The translations under genes were made by a program, and so were the position numbers. Positions 36,052 to 44,978 of a stretch of 64,000 nt of DNA are shown here, piece after piece. The notes below the pieces were generated by a model. It did no database searches, had not been told where the DNA came from, and saw nothing but the letters and a program-made list of their open reading frames with translations. Each line of letters opens with the position of its first letter. Within the stretch, counting starts at the first letter, position 1. Origin of the DNA: an uncultured Lactobacillus sp. (lineage in GTDB: Bacteria; Bacillota; Bacilli; Lactobacillales; Lactobacillaceae); NCBI RefSeq assembly GCF_948948975.1, contig NZ_CARBVX010000001.1:62001-126000 (forward strand), read 5' to 3'.

Positions 36052-37195
36052 ATGCAATTCCCTGACCACCGCCGATACATAGAGATACAATTGCTCTGCG
36101 ACCATTAATTTTACGCAAACCATTTACTGCACTCATTACCAAGCGCGTACCGGTTGCACCAAGCGGATGTCCTAAACTAATTGCTCCTCCAGCGATATTT
36201 AATTTTTCTTTTGGAATATTTAGGTCACGGGCTACAGCATATGCTTGAGCTGCAAAGGCTTCATTAATTTCAATAAGATCGTAATCTTCAATTGTGCTAT
36301 TAGTTTTTGTAAGTAATTCTTTAATGGCAAAGTATGGCGCATAACCCATATAAGCAGGATCACAGCCAATTTCTGCATAGGCACCTAAGTATGCTAATGG
36401 GGTTAAATTTAACTCATCTAATTTTTGTTGATTAGATAATAACAACATACTTGCACCATCAGTTAGCGGAGAAGAGTTACCAGCCGTAACTCGTCCATTT
36501 TCTTTAAATACAGGTTTTAATTGACCTAATGCTTCTAAACTAGAATCTGGTCGAATGGTTTCATCATGATCAAGAACATTACCATCGAGTTCAATTGGTG
36601 CATACTCTTCCTCAAACCAGTTGTTCTCTTGAGCTGCATAAGCCTTGGCATGGGAATCACGCGCAAATTCATCCATATCTTGACGCGTAATATGGTATTT
36701 ATCAGCTACATTTTCAGCTGTAATTCCCATTGGCTTTCTCGAATAAGCATCCCCAATTCCATCTATCATTAAACTATCTCGATATGCTGGATTTTCATCA
36801 TGCTTTTTACTTTTATCAAGTAAAAGCGGTGCATTTGTCATACTTTCTACCCCGCCTACAATTGCAATTTGAGAATCTCCTAGGAGCATTTGACCTTGAG
36901 CAAACCGTAATGCCTTTAAACTTGAACCACAAACATCGTCTACACTAGTACCCACTACAGCTTCAGGTAAACCTGATTTTAAAGCTATTTGTCGAGCGAC
37001 ATTTTGACCTAGTCCAGCACTTAATACATTCCCCACTAAAATATTATCGATTTCATCTTGTGGAACAATATTCTTTTTCAATAATCCCTTAAGTGCTAAC
37101 ACTCCTAAGTCAACAGCACTTTTATCCTTATAAAATCCGCGATACTTGCCAAAAGGAATTCGATTCATTCCTACTATATAGACATCCTGCAACAC
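36029..37195 (-). CDS. Acetyl-CoA C-acetyltransferase (thiolase)
   Basis: It makes acetoacetyl-CoA from two acetyl-CoA and feeds HMG-CoA synthase. The protein has 388 residues. The nucleophilic cysteine lies in VDDVCGSSLKAL; the other active-site motifs are NEAFAAQAYA, GGAISLGHPLGATG and SLCIGGGQG. It starts with GTG (37193-37195) behind AGAGGTGG. It is the first gene of the thiolase-mvaA-mvaS operon. Confidence 0.95.
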   Translation of the reverse strand: MLQDVYIVGMNRIPFGKYRGFYKDKSAVDLGVLALKGLLKKNIVPQDEIDNILVGNVLSAGLGQNVARQIALKSGLPEAVVGTSVDDVCGSSLKALRFAQGQMLLGDSQIAIVGGVESMTNAPLLLDKSKKHDENPAYRDSLMIDGIGDAYSRKPMGITAENVADKYHITRQDMDEFARDSHAKAYAAQENNWFEEEYAPIELDGNVLDHDETIRPDSSLEALGQLKPVFKENGRVTAGNSSPLTDGASMLLLSNQQKLDELNLTPLAYLGAYAEIGCDPAYMGYAPYFAIKELLTKTNSTIEDYDLIEINEAFAAQAYAVARDLNIPKEKLNIAGGAISLGHPLGATGTRLVMSAVNGLRKINGRRAIVSLCIGGGQGIAYEIRRII

Positions 37196-37285
37196 TCTTC
37201 CACCTCTTAATAAAAATTATTCTACTAACATAATAGCTCACGACATGTATCAAATGTATAAAGTACAATTTTTTTAATCAATTCT

Positions 37286-37317
37286 AAAAAAGATTGCTAC
37301 CCAATCTTAGCAACCTT
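37286..37317 (-). terminator. Terminator after the alpha/beta hydrolase gene
   Basis: GGTTGCTA and TAGCAATC arms (one G-U pair) with an 8-nt loop, then six T on the minus strand. Confidence 0.75.
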
Positions 37318-38262
37318 TTACATATACTTACTCAAAAACTCATTTACTTTTTCTTGATATTGAATCGGGTGAGTCGCAAATGATTTAGCATGTTTAGCAC
37401 CTGGAACAACCCAAAGTTCTTTTGGACCATTTGCTGCCTTATAGTTTTGATAGACCATCTTTGTTGGTACAAAAGTATCTTTAGCACCATGAATAAATAG
37501 TATTGGCTTTTTATTTTTAGCGACTTGGTTTACGCTGCTAGCATCTTTTAAAAAATAACCTGCTCGAAGTCTAGTTATTCCACTTAAAATTTCAACTAGA
37601 GGAAAACGAGGAAAAGTCGGAAAATGATATAAATCTTCTGCTTCGTGTTCTATCTCATCTTTAACATTAGTATAACCGCAATCTTCAATATAAGCTTTTA
37701 CTTGTTTAGGCATTTTTAGTCCACTTGCCATCATTGTTGTAGCACCACCCATACTTACACCAAAGATAGCAATCTGACTCTGCTTTCCATTCCTTTTAAT
37801 AACTTTCTTAGCCCATTTTTTAATATCTACTTTTTCACGCCAGCCATACCCAATATAGTTTCCTTCACTTTGTCCATGACCACGCGCATCTGGTAAAAGA
37901 ACATTGTAGCCTAGTCTATGAAACATAGCAGCATACGCTCCCATTGTATCTTTATTATTCATAAAACCGTGCAGTACAATGACTGTCTTTTTAGAATTAT
38001 TTACTGGAATATAATTTGCATCTAACCTCAAATTATCATCTGCTGATTTCATAATCCACTTTTGTTTGTGCACATTTTGATACCACTTCTTCTCCTTGTA
38101 CAGTGGATCAGTTTTAACTAGCTTAGTATCATTATTAATAAATGATTTATGTCCTGGAACAACAGCCACCTGATAGAAATATAGGCCTGCAGCTAAAAAA
38201 ATACCACAAACTGCTAAAATAGAGATAATGATTATTTTTATTTTTTTACTTTTCAGCTTCAT
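37318..38262 (-). CDS. Membrane-anchored alpha/beta hydrolase
   Basis: A 314-residue protein with an N-terminal membrane helix at about residues 8-28 and an extracytoplasmic alpha/beta hydrolase. The oxyanion motif is HGFMNN, the nucleophile lies in GVSMGGAT, the acid in GAKDTFVP and the histidine in GAKHAKS. The family contains lipases, esterases and cinnamoyl/feruloyl esterases of lactobacilli; the substrate is not evident. It is a single gene with its own terminator. Confidence 0.88.
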   Translation of the reverse strand: MKLKSKKIKIIIISILAVCGIFLAAGLYFYQVAVVPGHKSFINNDTKLVKTDPLYKEKKWYQNVHKQKWIMKSADDNLRLDANYIPVNNSKKTVIVLHGFMNNKDTMGAYAAMFHRLGYNVLLPDARGHGQSEGNYIGYGWREKVDIKKWAKKVIKRNGKQSQIAIFGVSMGGATTMMASGLKMPKQVKAYIEDCGYTNVKDEIEHEAEDLYHFPTFPRFPLVEILSGITRLRAGYFLKDASSVNQVAKNKKPILFIHGAKDTFVPTKMVYQNYKAANGPKELWVVPGAKHAKSFATHPIQYQEKVNEFLSKYM

Positions 38263-38336
38263 TAGAAGACCTCGGTTCTAAAATATAATCTATATTATCT
38301 CTAAAAAATATAGAAATCAAGAGAGGATAAAGATCT

Positions 38337-38633
38337 ATGTACTTAGATGATTTCTTAATTTTAATTTCTGATCTCCATCCTAATTTTCAATTTTTTTATC
38401 AAAATAAAAAAGATGGTGTAATTGACCCAATCAATAAAGTCCAAATTGATGGAGAACAATGCCTTTTATATACTGGGGAAAATGCTAAGACAATTGCTCA
38501 AATTAATTATTTACTGGGTAAATTAAAGTCTAACCATCTTCCTATCTATGTATGTACGAAAAATACAAACGAAAAAAATAAAATTTTTGGTATCAAAATA
38601 AATTTAGTAAAGGGACAAGTCTATATTTTATAA
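38337..38633 (+). CDS. Unknown small protein
   Basis: A 98-residue soluble protein starting MYLDDFLILISDL. It has no motif that I recognise. GAGAGG lies ten bases before the ATG. It is divergent from the hydrolase gene and convergent with the HAD phosphatase gene. Base composition is like its neighbours. Confidence 0.6.
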   Translation: MYLDDFLILISDLHPNFQFFYQNKKDGVIDPINKVQIDGEQCLLYTGENAKTIAQINYLLGKLKSNHLPIYVCTKNTNEKNKIFGIKINLVKGQVYIL

Positions 38634-38642
38634 AGCAAGCTA

Positions 38643-38682
38643 AAAGGGATATGAAAAATCGATTCTCCACATCCCTAATTTT
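38643..38682. terminator. Probable terminator between the small gene and the HAD gene
   Basis: AGGGATATG and CACATCCCT arms with one mismatch and a long loop, followed by a short T run on the plus strand. Confidence 0.45.
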
Positions 38683-39487
38683 TATCTAGATATTCCTTTA
38701 AAACTCTCAAAACTCCATTGTCATTATTGCTAGGAGCCAGATACTTTGCATGCTCTTTTGCAATAGCCATCCCATTTTTCATTGCATAGCTATATTTTGC
38801 AAAATTTAGCATTGGAATATCATTACCACTATCACCGAAAGCAATTAAATCTTCACCTGTTAAGCCGAAATAAGCAAGTAACTTTTTCAATCCAGTTGCC
38901 TTATTAATCCCATGTTTAACAGCGTCAATAGCTACTGGATTTGAAGCAAAAGTAGTCACAATCTTTCCATATTGCTCATTAAATTTTTTCTCAATCTCTC
39001 CAGCTATTTTACTATCATGATGAAAAGTTAATTCAATAAAAATATCATCAGGTAACTCTTGCCAATCACTAATCTCTACACTTTCTTTAGCGAAGTACTG
39101 CAAAAATTCCTTATCTTTTTCTGGTGCTTCAGTTCCAATATATGCTGTTTCCCTACCATAGGCCATTGTTGCCATACTCCCATAGGTATGATGGACAAAA
39201 TCAATTAAATCAATGGTCTGTTTTTTAGTTAATCCTTCAATAGACACTTCTTTTCCTTCAACAATTAGTCGAGAACCATTGGCAGTCACAAAATCTATGC
39301 GATCAATAAATTCAGAAAAGTCATTTTTTAAACGGGCAAACGGACGACCACTAGCTACAATAAATTGAATATTATGTTCTTCTAATTTATTTAAAACTTG
39401 AGCGAACAAATCATGATCATAGCTTCTTTGGTCATTTAAAAATGTTCCATCCATATCAACCGCAACAGCTTTAAAAGGAATAGTCAT
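38675..39487 (-). CDS. Cof-type HAD phosphatase
   Basis: The protein has 270 residues. HAD motif I is VDMDGTFLND, motif II is in VASGRPF, motif III the lysine in NPVAIDAVKHGINK, and motif IV FGDSGNDIPML. The Cof cap lies between motifs II and III. Such enzymes dephosphorylate sugar phosphates, FMN or pyridoxal phosphate; the substrate is unassigned. It lies 13 nt after the MFS gene and is probably co-transcribed. Confidence 0.92.
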   Translation of the reverse strand: MTIPFKAVAVDMDGTFLNDQRSYDHDLFAQVLNKLEEHNIQFIVASGRPFARLKNDFSEFIDRIDFVTANGSRLIVEGKEVSIEGLTKKQTIDLIDFVHHTYGSMATMAYGRETAYIGTEAPEKDKEFLQYFAKESVEISDWQELPDDIFIELTFHHDSKIAGEIEKKFNEQYGKIVTTFASNPVAIDAVKHGINKATGLKKLLAYFGLTGEDLIAFGDSGNDIPMLNFAKYSYAMKNGMAIAKEHAKYLAPSNNDNGVLRVLKEYLDKN

Positions 39488-39500
39488 ATTCTTCTCCTTA

Positions 39501-40670
39501 CTAACGGTAATTTAAGGCACCATTTAATTTCTTACGATATATAAAGTAAATAATTAAAATAATTGGCACAATAACTAATAAAACTGGGTAAAAGTAATCT
39601 GGAGCTAAATTTTGAGCAGTTACCCCACCAATCATCGGACCAGAAGCCATTCCTATATCCAGGCCCAAGTAAAAAGTCGAACTAGCTAACCCTTGTTCTT
39701 CAATTGGAGCTAACATCAAAGCAGTAGACTGATTAACAGAATAAATAACTCCATATCCAATCGAAAGCATAATTGCAGCTAATCCCATTAACCAATTATT
39801 AACCATAAAAGTAGCAATAATTAAAAATAAAATCATCGCAACTAAACTTAGCCAGAACCAAAAGCCAAAGCGGATTAAATCAAAATACTTTTTCAAACCA
39901 ATTCTAATTAATAATAAGGCGATCGCATAAATTACAAAAAAATAACCTACAGCAATCGAAAAGTGTTGTCTTTCCACATACACTACAATGTCGGCTTGTG
40001 TAATAAAATATGGAATCGCAAAAAAAGTAGTTAATAACGCTACAGGAATAGCATCTTTTTGAATGATTTTTATTTTTCTTTTTTTATTATTAGTAATTTT
40101 AGGCTTAGCATGGTTTCCAACAAATTGAATAGAAACAATCATTAATAGTGCTGCAAGTACAGCAAGCCAAAGAGCTGACTTATAACCAATTATTTTATAT
40201 AAGTTAATGGCTAAAGCTGGGGCCAGAGCCATGGCTAAAGCATTCATCAAACCATAAAATCCCATCGCTTCTCCAACATGACTGCGAGGAACCAGAAATG
40301 CTAACCACGTAGTCATACAAACCGTTGCCAGCACAAAACCCGTACCATTAATTAGCCTAAAAATTAAAAGCCAATTTCCTGATGGAGAAAAACAGTAGCC
40401 TGCCACCCCAATTAAAATTAGTACGCCCCCAATAAAGGATAAACTATACTTTGAAAAACGATCGGTTAAATTACCAGCGACTGGTCTTAAGAACATTGAA
40501 ACCACACTCATAATACCTGTTATCACACCGGCAAAGACAGCACTAGCTCCTAAACTAATTGCATAGCCATTAATCAAGGGTGTTACAAACATTACTGAAA
40601 ACATAAAAAAGAAAGACGCGGCCATAACCAGAATAACGTCTTTAGTATAAATTGATTGCTTCTGTTTCAA
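39501..40670 (-). CDS. Major facilitator superfamily transporter
   Basis: The protein has 389 residues and about twelve membrane helices. The MFS loop 2-3 motif is seen in RPVAGNLTDRFSKYSL. A basic central loop (KPKITNNKKRKIKIIQK) separates the two halves. It looks like a DHA-type efflux permease; the substrate is unknown. It lies upstream of the HAD phosphatase and downstream of the glnA terminator. Confidence 0.88.
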   Translation of the reverse strand: MKQKQSIYTKDVILVMAASFFFMFSVMFVTPLINGYAISLGASAVFAGVITGIMSVVSMFLRPVAGNLTDRFSKYSLSFIGGVLILIGVAGYCFSPSGNWLLIFRLINGTGFVLATVCMTTWLAFLVPRSHVGEAMGFYGLMNALAMALAPALAINLYKIIGYKSALWLAVLAALLMIVSIQFVGNHAKPKITNNKKRKIKIIQKDAIPVALLTTFFAIPYFITQADIVVYVERQHFSIAVGYFFVIYAIALLLIRIGLKKYFDLIRFGFWFWLSLVAMILFLIIATFMVNNWLMGLAAIMLSIGYGVIYSVNQSTALMLAPIEEQGLASSTFYLGLDIGMASGPMIGGVTAQNLAPDYFYPVLLVIVPIILIIYFIYRKKLNGALNYR

Positions 40671-40727
40671 TTTTTTTACTCCTATCTAGCATTATCACTT
40701 TTAACTTTATCACACTTTTAGTTTAAG

Positions 40728-40764
40728 CAAAAAAAGCCAGTTGAATAAATCAACTGGCTTAGTA
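40728..40764 (-). terminator. Terminator after glnA
   Basis: AAGCCAGTTGA and TCAACTGGCTT arms, 5-nt loop, then seven T on the minus strand. Confidence 0.85.
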
Positions 40765-40779
40765 GTTTATCTTACTTAA

Positions 40780-42117
40780 TTAATAACCCATGTAACGGTC
40801 TCTTTCCCAGTCAGAAACTGATTGAGTGTACTTAGACCATTCAAGGTTCTTAGAATCAATAAAGCTTTGAGTCAAGTGTTCACCTAAAGCTTCTTGAATT
40901 AATGGGTCAGCCTTAAAAGCTTTTACCGCATTATGCAAAGTAGATGGAAGTGGTTTAATGCCTCTCTTAGCTCTTTCTTCTTCAGACATTTCAAAAACGT
41001 TAGAAGTAATAGGAGCCATTGGCTTCTTAGCTTCTTTAATACCATTTAATCCAGCAGTTAAACAAGCTGCAAGGAGAAGATATGGATTAGCAGTTGGATC
41101 AGCTGAACGCATCTCTAGACGAGTGTTAATTTCTTCTGCATCCGGAATACGAACAAGTGGTGAACGGTTCTTAGAAGCCCAGGAAATATAAACAGGAGCT
41201 TCAAAACCAGGAATTAGACGCTTATATGAGTTAACAGTTGGATTACCAATTGCTGTAATTGCACGGGCATGTTCCAAAATTCCATTTAAGAAATAAAGAG
41301 CCGTATCTGATAAGTGGAATTCGCCATCTTTATCATAGAAGACGTTTTTACCATCTTTAAATAAAGACATATTAGTGTGCATTCCATTTCCAGCTTGACC
41401 TTCTACAGGCTTAGCCATAAATGTTGCATACAAACCATGCTTTCTTGCTACTTCACGAACAACCATCTTAAATGTTTGAACACGGTCAGCAGTAGTTAAA
41501 GCATCATCAAATCTAAAGTCGATTTCTTGTTGACCGTCACCTACTTCGTGGTGAGCTGCTTCAACTTCAAAACCAATATTTTCTAAAGTTTCAACAATAT
41601 CACGACGACATCTTGCACCTTCATCATCTGAAGTCATGTCAAAGTATGATGCGTGATCTGGAACTTCAGTAGTCCAATTACCATCTTCACCTAGTTTGAA
41701 GAGGTGGAATTCAGCTTCAAAACCAATATCGAAATCTGAGAAGCCCATTTCTTCCATTTCTTTAAGCACACGCTTTAAGTTATTTCTTGGATCACCCTCA
41801 AAAGGTTCACCATTTGTCTTGTGAACTGAACATACTAAGCGACCGATCTTTCCACCCTTTTCATCTCCCCAAGGCAAAACCGCCCAAGTAGAAAAGTCTG
41901 GGTATAAAACCATGTCACTTTCCTCTAGACGAACAAAGCCATCAATTGAAGAACCGTCAAAACGAATATCATTAATTAAAACTTTATCTAATTGGCTAGT
42001 TGGAACTTCAACGGCTTTAGATGTTCCGTTAATATCGGTAAACGCTAATCGTAGAAAACGAACATCGTTATCTTTAACACTCTTTTTAATATCTTCTGCA
42101 GTAATAGTTTTACTCAT
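40780..42117 (-). CDS. glnA: Glutamine synthetase, type I
   Basis: It makes glutamine from glutamate and ammonia with ATP. The protein has 445 residues from the ATG at 42115-42117; an in-frame GTG nine bases upstream is less likely. Motifs: [57 protein letters not shown] and [13 protein letters not shown]. The short form without an adenylylation tyrosine insert fits the Gram-positive GSI-alpha type. No glnR gene lies beside it, unlike many Firmicutes, and the upstream region has two unusual palindromes instead. Confidence 0.97.
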   Translation of the reverse strand: MSKTITAEDIKKSVKDNDVRFLRLAFTDINGTSKAVEVPTSQLDKVLINDIRFDGSSIDGFVRLEESDMVLYPDFSTWAVLPWGDEKGGKIGRLVCSVHKTNGEPFEGDPRNNLKRVLKEMEEMGFSDFDIGFEAEFHLFKLGEDGNWTTEVPDHASYFDMTSDDEGARCRRDIVETLENIGFEVEAAHHEVGDGQQEIDFRFDDALTTADRVQTFKMVVREVARKHGLYATFMAKPVEGQAGNGMHTNMSLFKDGKNVFYDKDGEFHLSDTALYFLNGILEHARAITAIGNPTVNSYKRLIPGFEAPVYISWASKNRSPLVRIPDAEEINTRLEMRSADPTANPYLLLAACLTAGLNGIKEAKKPMAPITSNVFEMSEEERAKRGIKPLPSTLHNAVKAFKADPLIQEALGEHLTQSFIDSKNLEWSKYTQSVSDWERDRYMGY

Positions 42118-42136
42118 TGTACACACCTATTCTAAA

Positions 42137-42170
42137 GAACTATAGTCCAATTTTTAAATTGGTATAGTCC
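42137..42170. promoter_or_regulatory. Inverted repeat in the glnA leader
   Basis: The core is CCAATTT-TT-AAATTGG (42147-42162). The outer arms GAACTATA / TATAGTCC extend it with one mismatch. It lies about 20 nt upstream of the start codon and could be a second operator or a leader hairpin that covers translation signals. Confidence 0.6.
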
Positions 42171-42190
42171 TTAAAAATCTATTCACTACT

Positions 42191-42204
42191 TGTGCTTATG
42201 CACA
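42191..42204. promoter_or_regulatory. Short inverted repeat near the glnA transcription start
   Basis: TGTGC-TTAT-GCACA, perfect 5-bp arms, located just downstream of the predicted -10 box of glnA. Confidence 0.35.
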
Positions 42205-42210
42205 TTGAAT

Positions 42211-42239
42211 ACAATAGCAGACCAAATTGGTCTCGTCAA
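42211..42239 (-). promoter_or_regulatory. glnA promoter with operator-like palindrome in the spacer
   Basis: -35 TTGACG (42234-42239) and -10 TATTGT (42211-42216), 17-nt spacer. The perfect palindrome AGACCAA-N-TTGGTCT (42219-42233) fills the spacer. It is not a GlnR box (TGTNAN7TNACA). Confidence 0.7.
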
Positions 42240-42321
42240 TAAATATTAATATTTCTTTAGCTATTATTTAAATTAATTATTATAAAGAATACTAATAATG
42301 CCCTATTATAACTATAATTTT

Positions 42322-43242
42322 TTATTTGTTTAAAAACTTATTTATTTTTCTAAGAGCTTTTTCAGATACATTTTTATCCTGTAAAGGATCAAGCCAAACA
42401 ACAGGTAATTGATGTTTGAAATACGTCAATTGACGTTTAGCATACTTTCGAGAAGCTTGTTTCAGTTTATTCACACATTCATCTAAAGTCTTTTCTCCAG
42501 AAAAATATGGAAAAAATTCTTTATATCCAATAGCTTGAATTACTTGATGTTCACGAGACCTATTTTCATAGATGAACTTTGCTTCTTGTAGTAACCCATG
42601 CTCCATCATTTTATCTACGCGCATATTTATTCTCTGATAGACTTCTTCTCGATCACTATTTAATCCAAGAATTAAAGCATCATATCGGGGACTAATCTTT
42701 CTTTGTTGTTCACTAAACAATTTACCTGTTCTACTAATCACAGTTAATGCTCTAAGAGTACGACGACTATTTTGCGGCGCTATTTTTTCTGCTGCGGCTG
42801 GATCTTTCTCTTGAAGAAGGTCCCACAACTTATTTTCTCCATTCTCTTTTAGATATTCTTCCCATTGTGGATCAACGCTTGTTTGATACTCCCCTGGTTC
42901 ACCAAGTTGAAGCTGGTTGACCAAGGCATTAATATAAAAACCTGTTCCACCAACAACTAATGGAATGGCCCTATCAGCAACAATTTTATCTACCGCTTTG
43001 GTACCTTCAGCAACAAAATCTTTGACAGAATATTCTTCAAAAATTGAACGTTGATTAATTAAATAGTGCTTTACTCGTTTTAGTTCTTCATCTGTTGGCT
43101 TAGCCGTACCGATACTTACTTCTTGATAAATTTGCATCGAATCCCCAGAAATAATTTCTGCATTAATTTTTGGGGCTAAACCTAACGCTAGGTCCGTTTT
43201 TCCGATCCCGGTTGGGCCAATTAGTACAATAATTTTTTGCAT
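42322..43242 (-). CDS. miaA: tRNA dimethylallyltransferase
   Basis: MiaA adds the isopentenyl group to A37 of tRNAs reading UNN codons. The protein has 306 residues. The P-loop is GPTGIGKTDLAL, and later motifs are ISGDSMQIYQ, VGGTGFYINAL and RRTLRALTVI. Its isoprenoid donor comes from the mevalonate route whose upper genes lie in this window. Upstream of glnA on the same strand; in B. subtilis miaA also stands near glnR-glnA. Confidence 0.96.
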   Translation of the reverse strand: MQKIIVLIGPTGIGKTDLALGLAPKINAEIISGDSMQIYQEVSIGTAKPTDEELKRVKHYLINQRSIFEEYSVKDFVAEGTKAVDKIVADRAIPLVVGGTGFYINALVNQLQLGEPGEYQTSVDPQWEEYLKENGENKLWDLLQEKDPAAAEKIAPQNSRRTLRALTVISRTGKLFSEQQRKISPRYDALILGLNSDREEVYQRINMRVDKMMEHGLLQEAKFIYENRSREHQVIQAIGYKEFFPYFSGEKTLDECVNKLKQASRKYAKRQLTYFKHQLPVVWLDPLQDKNVSEKALRKINKFLNK

Positions 43243-43383
43243 ATAAAATCCTCTTATTTTCTTGGTATCAATTCTAACAAAAATCTGCTCTTTCTTCAGA
43301 GTTAATATAGCAAAAATCTTTATTGAATTAAGAATTACTGCTAAAATTTGAGGTGATAAATAATTTTTTAGGGAGGCATTTGT

Positions 43384-43563
43384 ATGGCAAAGAAATTCGG
43401 TGCTGGTGTTGTAACTGGTGTTTTAGCAACTGTTGGTGCACTTGCAGCAGGACTTGCTACTTACAAGAAAAAGGTAGTAGAACCTGAGCAAAAAGAAGCT
43501 GACAGAATTGAACAAAATAGAATTAAAGCCAACAGAAAGAGCTACTCAGCTCACCAAGGCTAA
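43384..43563 (+). CDS. DUF3042 family small membrane-associated protein
   Basis: A 59-residue protein: MAKKFGAGVVTGVLATVGAL and then a lysine-rich, charged tail ending KSYSAHQG. One glycine/alanine-rich hydrophobic helix (residues 6-26) suggests membrane anchoring. It matches the DUF3042 proteins of lactobacilli as I know them; function unknown. GGGAGG stands eight bases before the ATG. It is divergent from miaA and ends at a bidirectional terminator. Confidence 0.85.
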   Translation: MAKKFGAGVVTGVLATVGALAAGLATYKKKVVEPEQKEADRIEQNRIKANRKSYSAHQG

Positions 43564-43566
43564 ATA

Positions 43567-43611
43567 AAAAAGAGAGATTAATCCCTGTAAAAAGGTGTTG
43601 ATCTCTCTTTT
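43567..43611. terminator. Bidirectional terminator
   Basis: AAAAAGAGAGAT and ATCTCTCTTTT arms with a 22-nt loop. It serves the DUF3042 gene and the rhodanese-like gene, and touches the latter's stop codon. Confidence 0.75.
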
Positions 43612-44008
43612 AATATTTAGAGGCCTTAGTTTGACCATCCCATTTTTCAAAACCATCTTTTAGCCAGTATACCTTTTCATAACCCTTCTTTTGTAAAAAG
43701 CGGGCTGCTCTTACCGTCAAGGCATTTGAATCAGAATAAAGATAAACTGGTAAATCTGGACGAATTTCTTGATATTGATATTTGAACATTGTATAAGGAA
43801 TATTACGTGCTCCTAGAATATGTTCTTTTTTAAAAGGATTTTTTTCGCGTACATCAATAATTTGTGCTTTTCGCTTTCCCTTTTCAAATTCTTCATTAGT
43901 TAATGCACCACCGACTCTCTTTGATTGGATCCATGTCCAAAGCCAACTCAAAGCAAAAGCCAAAATAATGATGATTAAGATAATGTTGATAATCAAAAAA
44001 ATATTCAT
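43610..44008 (-). CDS. Membrane-anchored rhodanese-like protein lacking the catalytic cysteine
   Basis: The protein has 132 residues. An N-terminal membrane helix spans about residues 3-27, and a rhodanese domain follows (QIIDVREKNPFKKEHILGARNIP). In active rhodaneses the loop after the VYLY strand starts with cysteine; here it reads YLYSDSNALTVRAA, so no sulfur carrier is present. It is the YqhL type by position beside yqgQ and the rhomboid gene (Bacillus yqgP-yqgQ region). A structural or binding role is likely. Confidence 0.85.
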   Translation of the reverse strand: MNIFLIINIILIIIILAFALSWLWTWIQSKRVGGALTNEEFEKGKRKAQIIDVREKNPFKKEHILGARNIPYTMFKYQYQEIRPDLPVYLYSDSNALTVRAARFLQKKGYEKVYWLKDGFEKWDGQTKASKY

Positions 44009-44043
44009 TAATTACTTACCCCTATATAAGAATTTCTATAGTA

Positions 44044-44274
44044 CTATGATAGTCCATTACTATCTTTTGCGCTAGTTTCCTTTTCTTCTTCAATTTCATG
44101 TTCGTGACTTAAAATCAACTTTGCGTTCATGTATTCTTTCTTAGAAACTACACCTGCATGATATAAATTATCAAGTTCAATCCCCATCAGTTCTATGTCC
44201 CACTTACGTTTGCCAACATAAACAATAATATTGAATTTTTTTAATAGCTTTTGAACATCATGTAAATTTTTCAT
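44044..44274 (-). CDS. yqgQ: YqgQ-like small protein (DUF910)
   Basis: The protein has 76 residues: an N-terminal YqgQ domain (MKNLHDVQKLLKKFNIIVYVGKR as the opening, then DIELMGIELDNLYHAG) and an acidic tail. B. subtilis YqgQ binds single-stranded nucleic acid in structural work; the role is unknown. It follows the rhomboid gene by two bases, as in Bacillus yqgP-yqgQ. Confidence 0.85.
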   Translation of the reverse strand: MKNLHDVQKLLKKFNIIVYVGKRKWDIELMGIELDNLYHAGVVSKKEYMNAKLILSHEHEIEEEKETSAKDSNGLS

Positions 44275-44276
44275 TA

Positions 44277-44963
44277 TTAATTATTAATCACTATTCCCTG
44301 ATGTAAACAGAAGACAACATAAATAATTGCTACTACCGCTGCAATAACTCGTAATTTATGATGATATTGTCTCAAATGGGCACTACCAAAAATTATTCCT
44401 AAAAGAAAACCAGATATTAATCCACCAAGGTGACCCAAGATATCAATATGACTTGCAAATAAATCAAGCGCTAAGTTAATGATAGCCAATGCTAAAGCTT
44501 GTCTTCCCAAATAATTAATTGCGGGAATTGCCCGATTAGCTAAATAAAGAGCAATTACTACACCAAAAAGTCCAAACAAAGCTGTAGAAGCACCAGCACT
44601 AACTACAGAATCGCTTCCATATGCGTAACTTAACAGATTTCCACCAATCCCTGATAATAAATAGACTGTTAAGAATCGCCAGTGACCTAAAAGTGGCTCC
44701 ATAAATTGACCCATATAATAAATCATTACTGCATTAGATGCAATATGTAACCAGCCGATATGTAAAAATTGAGCTGTAAACAAACGCCACCATTGATGTT
44801 CAACAGTAACAAGTTGATTATTCATTGCCCCAAGGCGAACTAGGGTATTAATATTAGTCGAGCCACCCATTATTGTTTCAATTATAAAGACAACAAAGAG
44901 TACTATTAAAATCGCATTTGTAACAAAAGTGTTAGAAAATCGATTAGTATTCAACTTTTGCAT
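44277..44963 (-). CDS. Rhomboid family intramembrane serine protease
   Basis: The protein has 228 residues and about six membrane helices. The catalytic serine is S126 in SAGASTALFGLFG and the histidine H178 in DILGHLGGLISG. The conserved WR (WWRLFTAQFLHIG) and HIASNAVMIYYMG segments are intact. It is the core six-helix form without the N-terminal and TPR parts of B. subtilis GluP. Substrates unknown. Confidence 0.93.
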   Translation of the reverse strand: MQKLNTNRFSNTFVTNAILIVLFVVFIIETIMGGSTNINTLVRLGAMNNQLVTVEHQWWRLFTAQFLHIGWLHIASNAVMIYYMGQFMEPLLGHWRFLTVYLLSGIGGNLLSYAYGSDSVVSAGASTALFGLFGVVIALYLANRAIPAINYLGRQALALAIINLALDLFASHIDILGHLGGLISGFLLGIIFGSAHLRQYHHKLRVIAAVVAIIYVVFCLHQGIVINN

Positions 44964-44978
44964 TGTCCATCATCCCCT

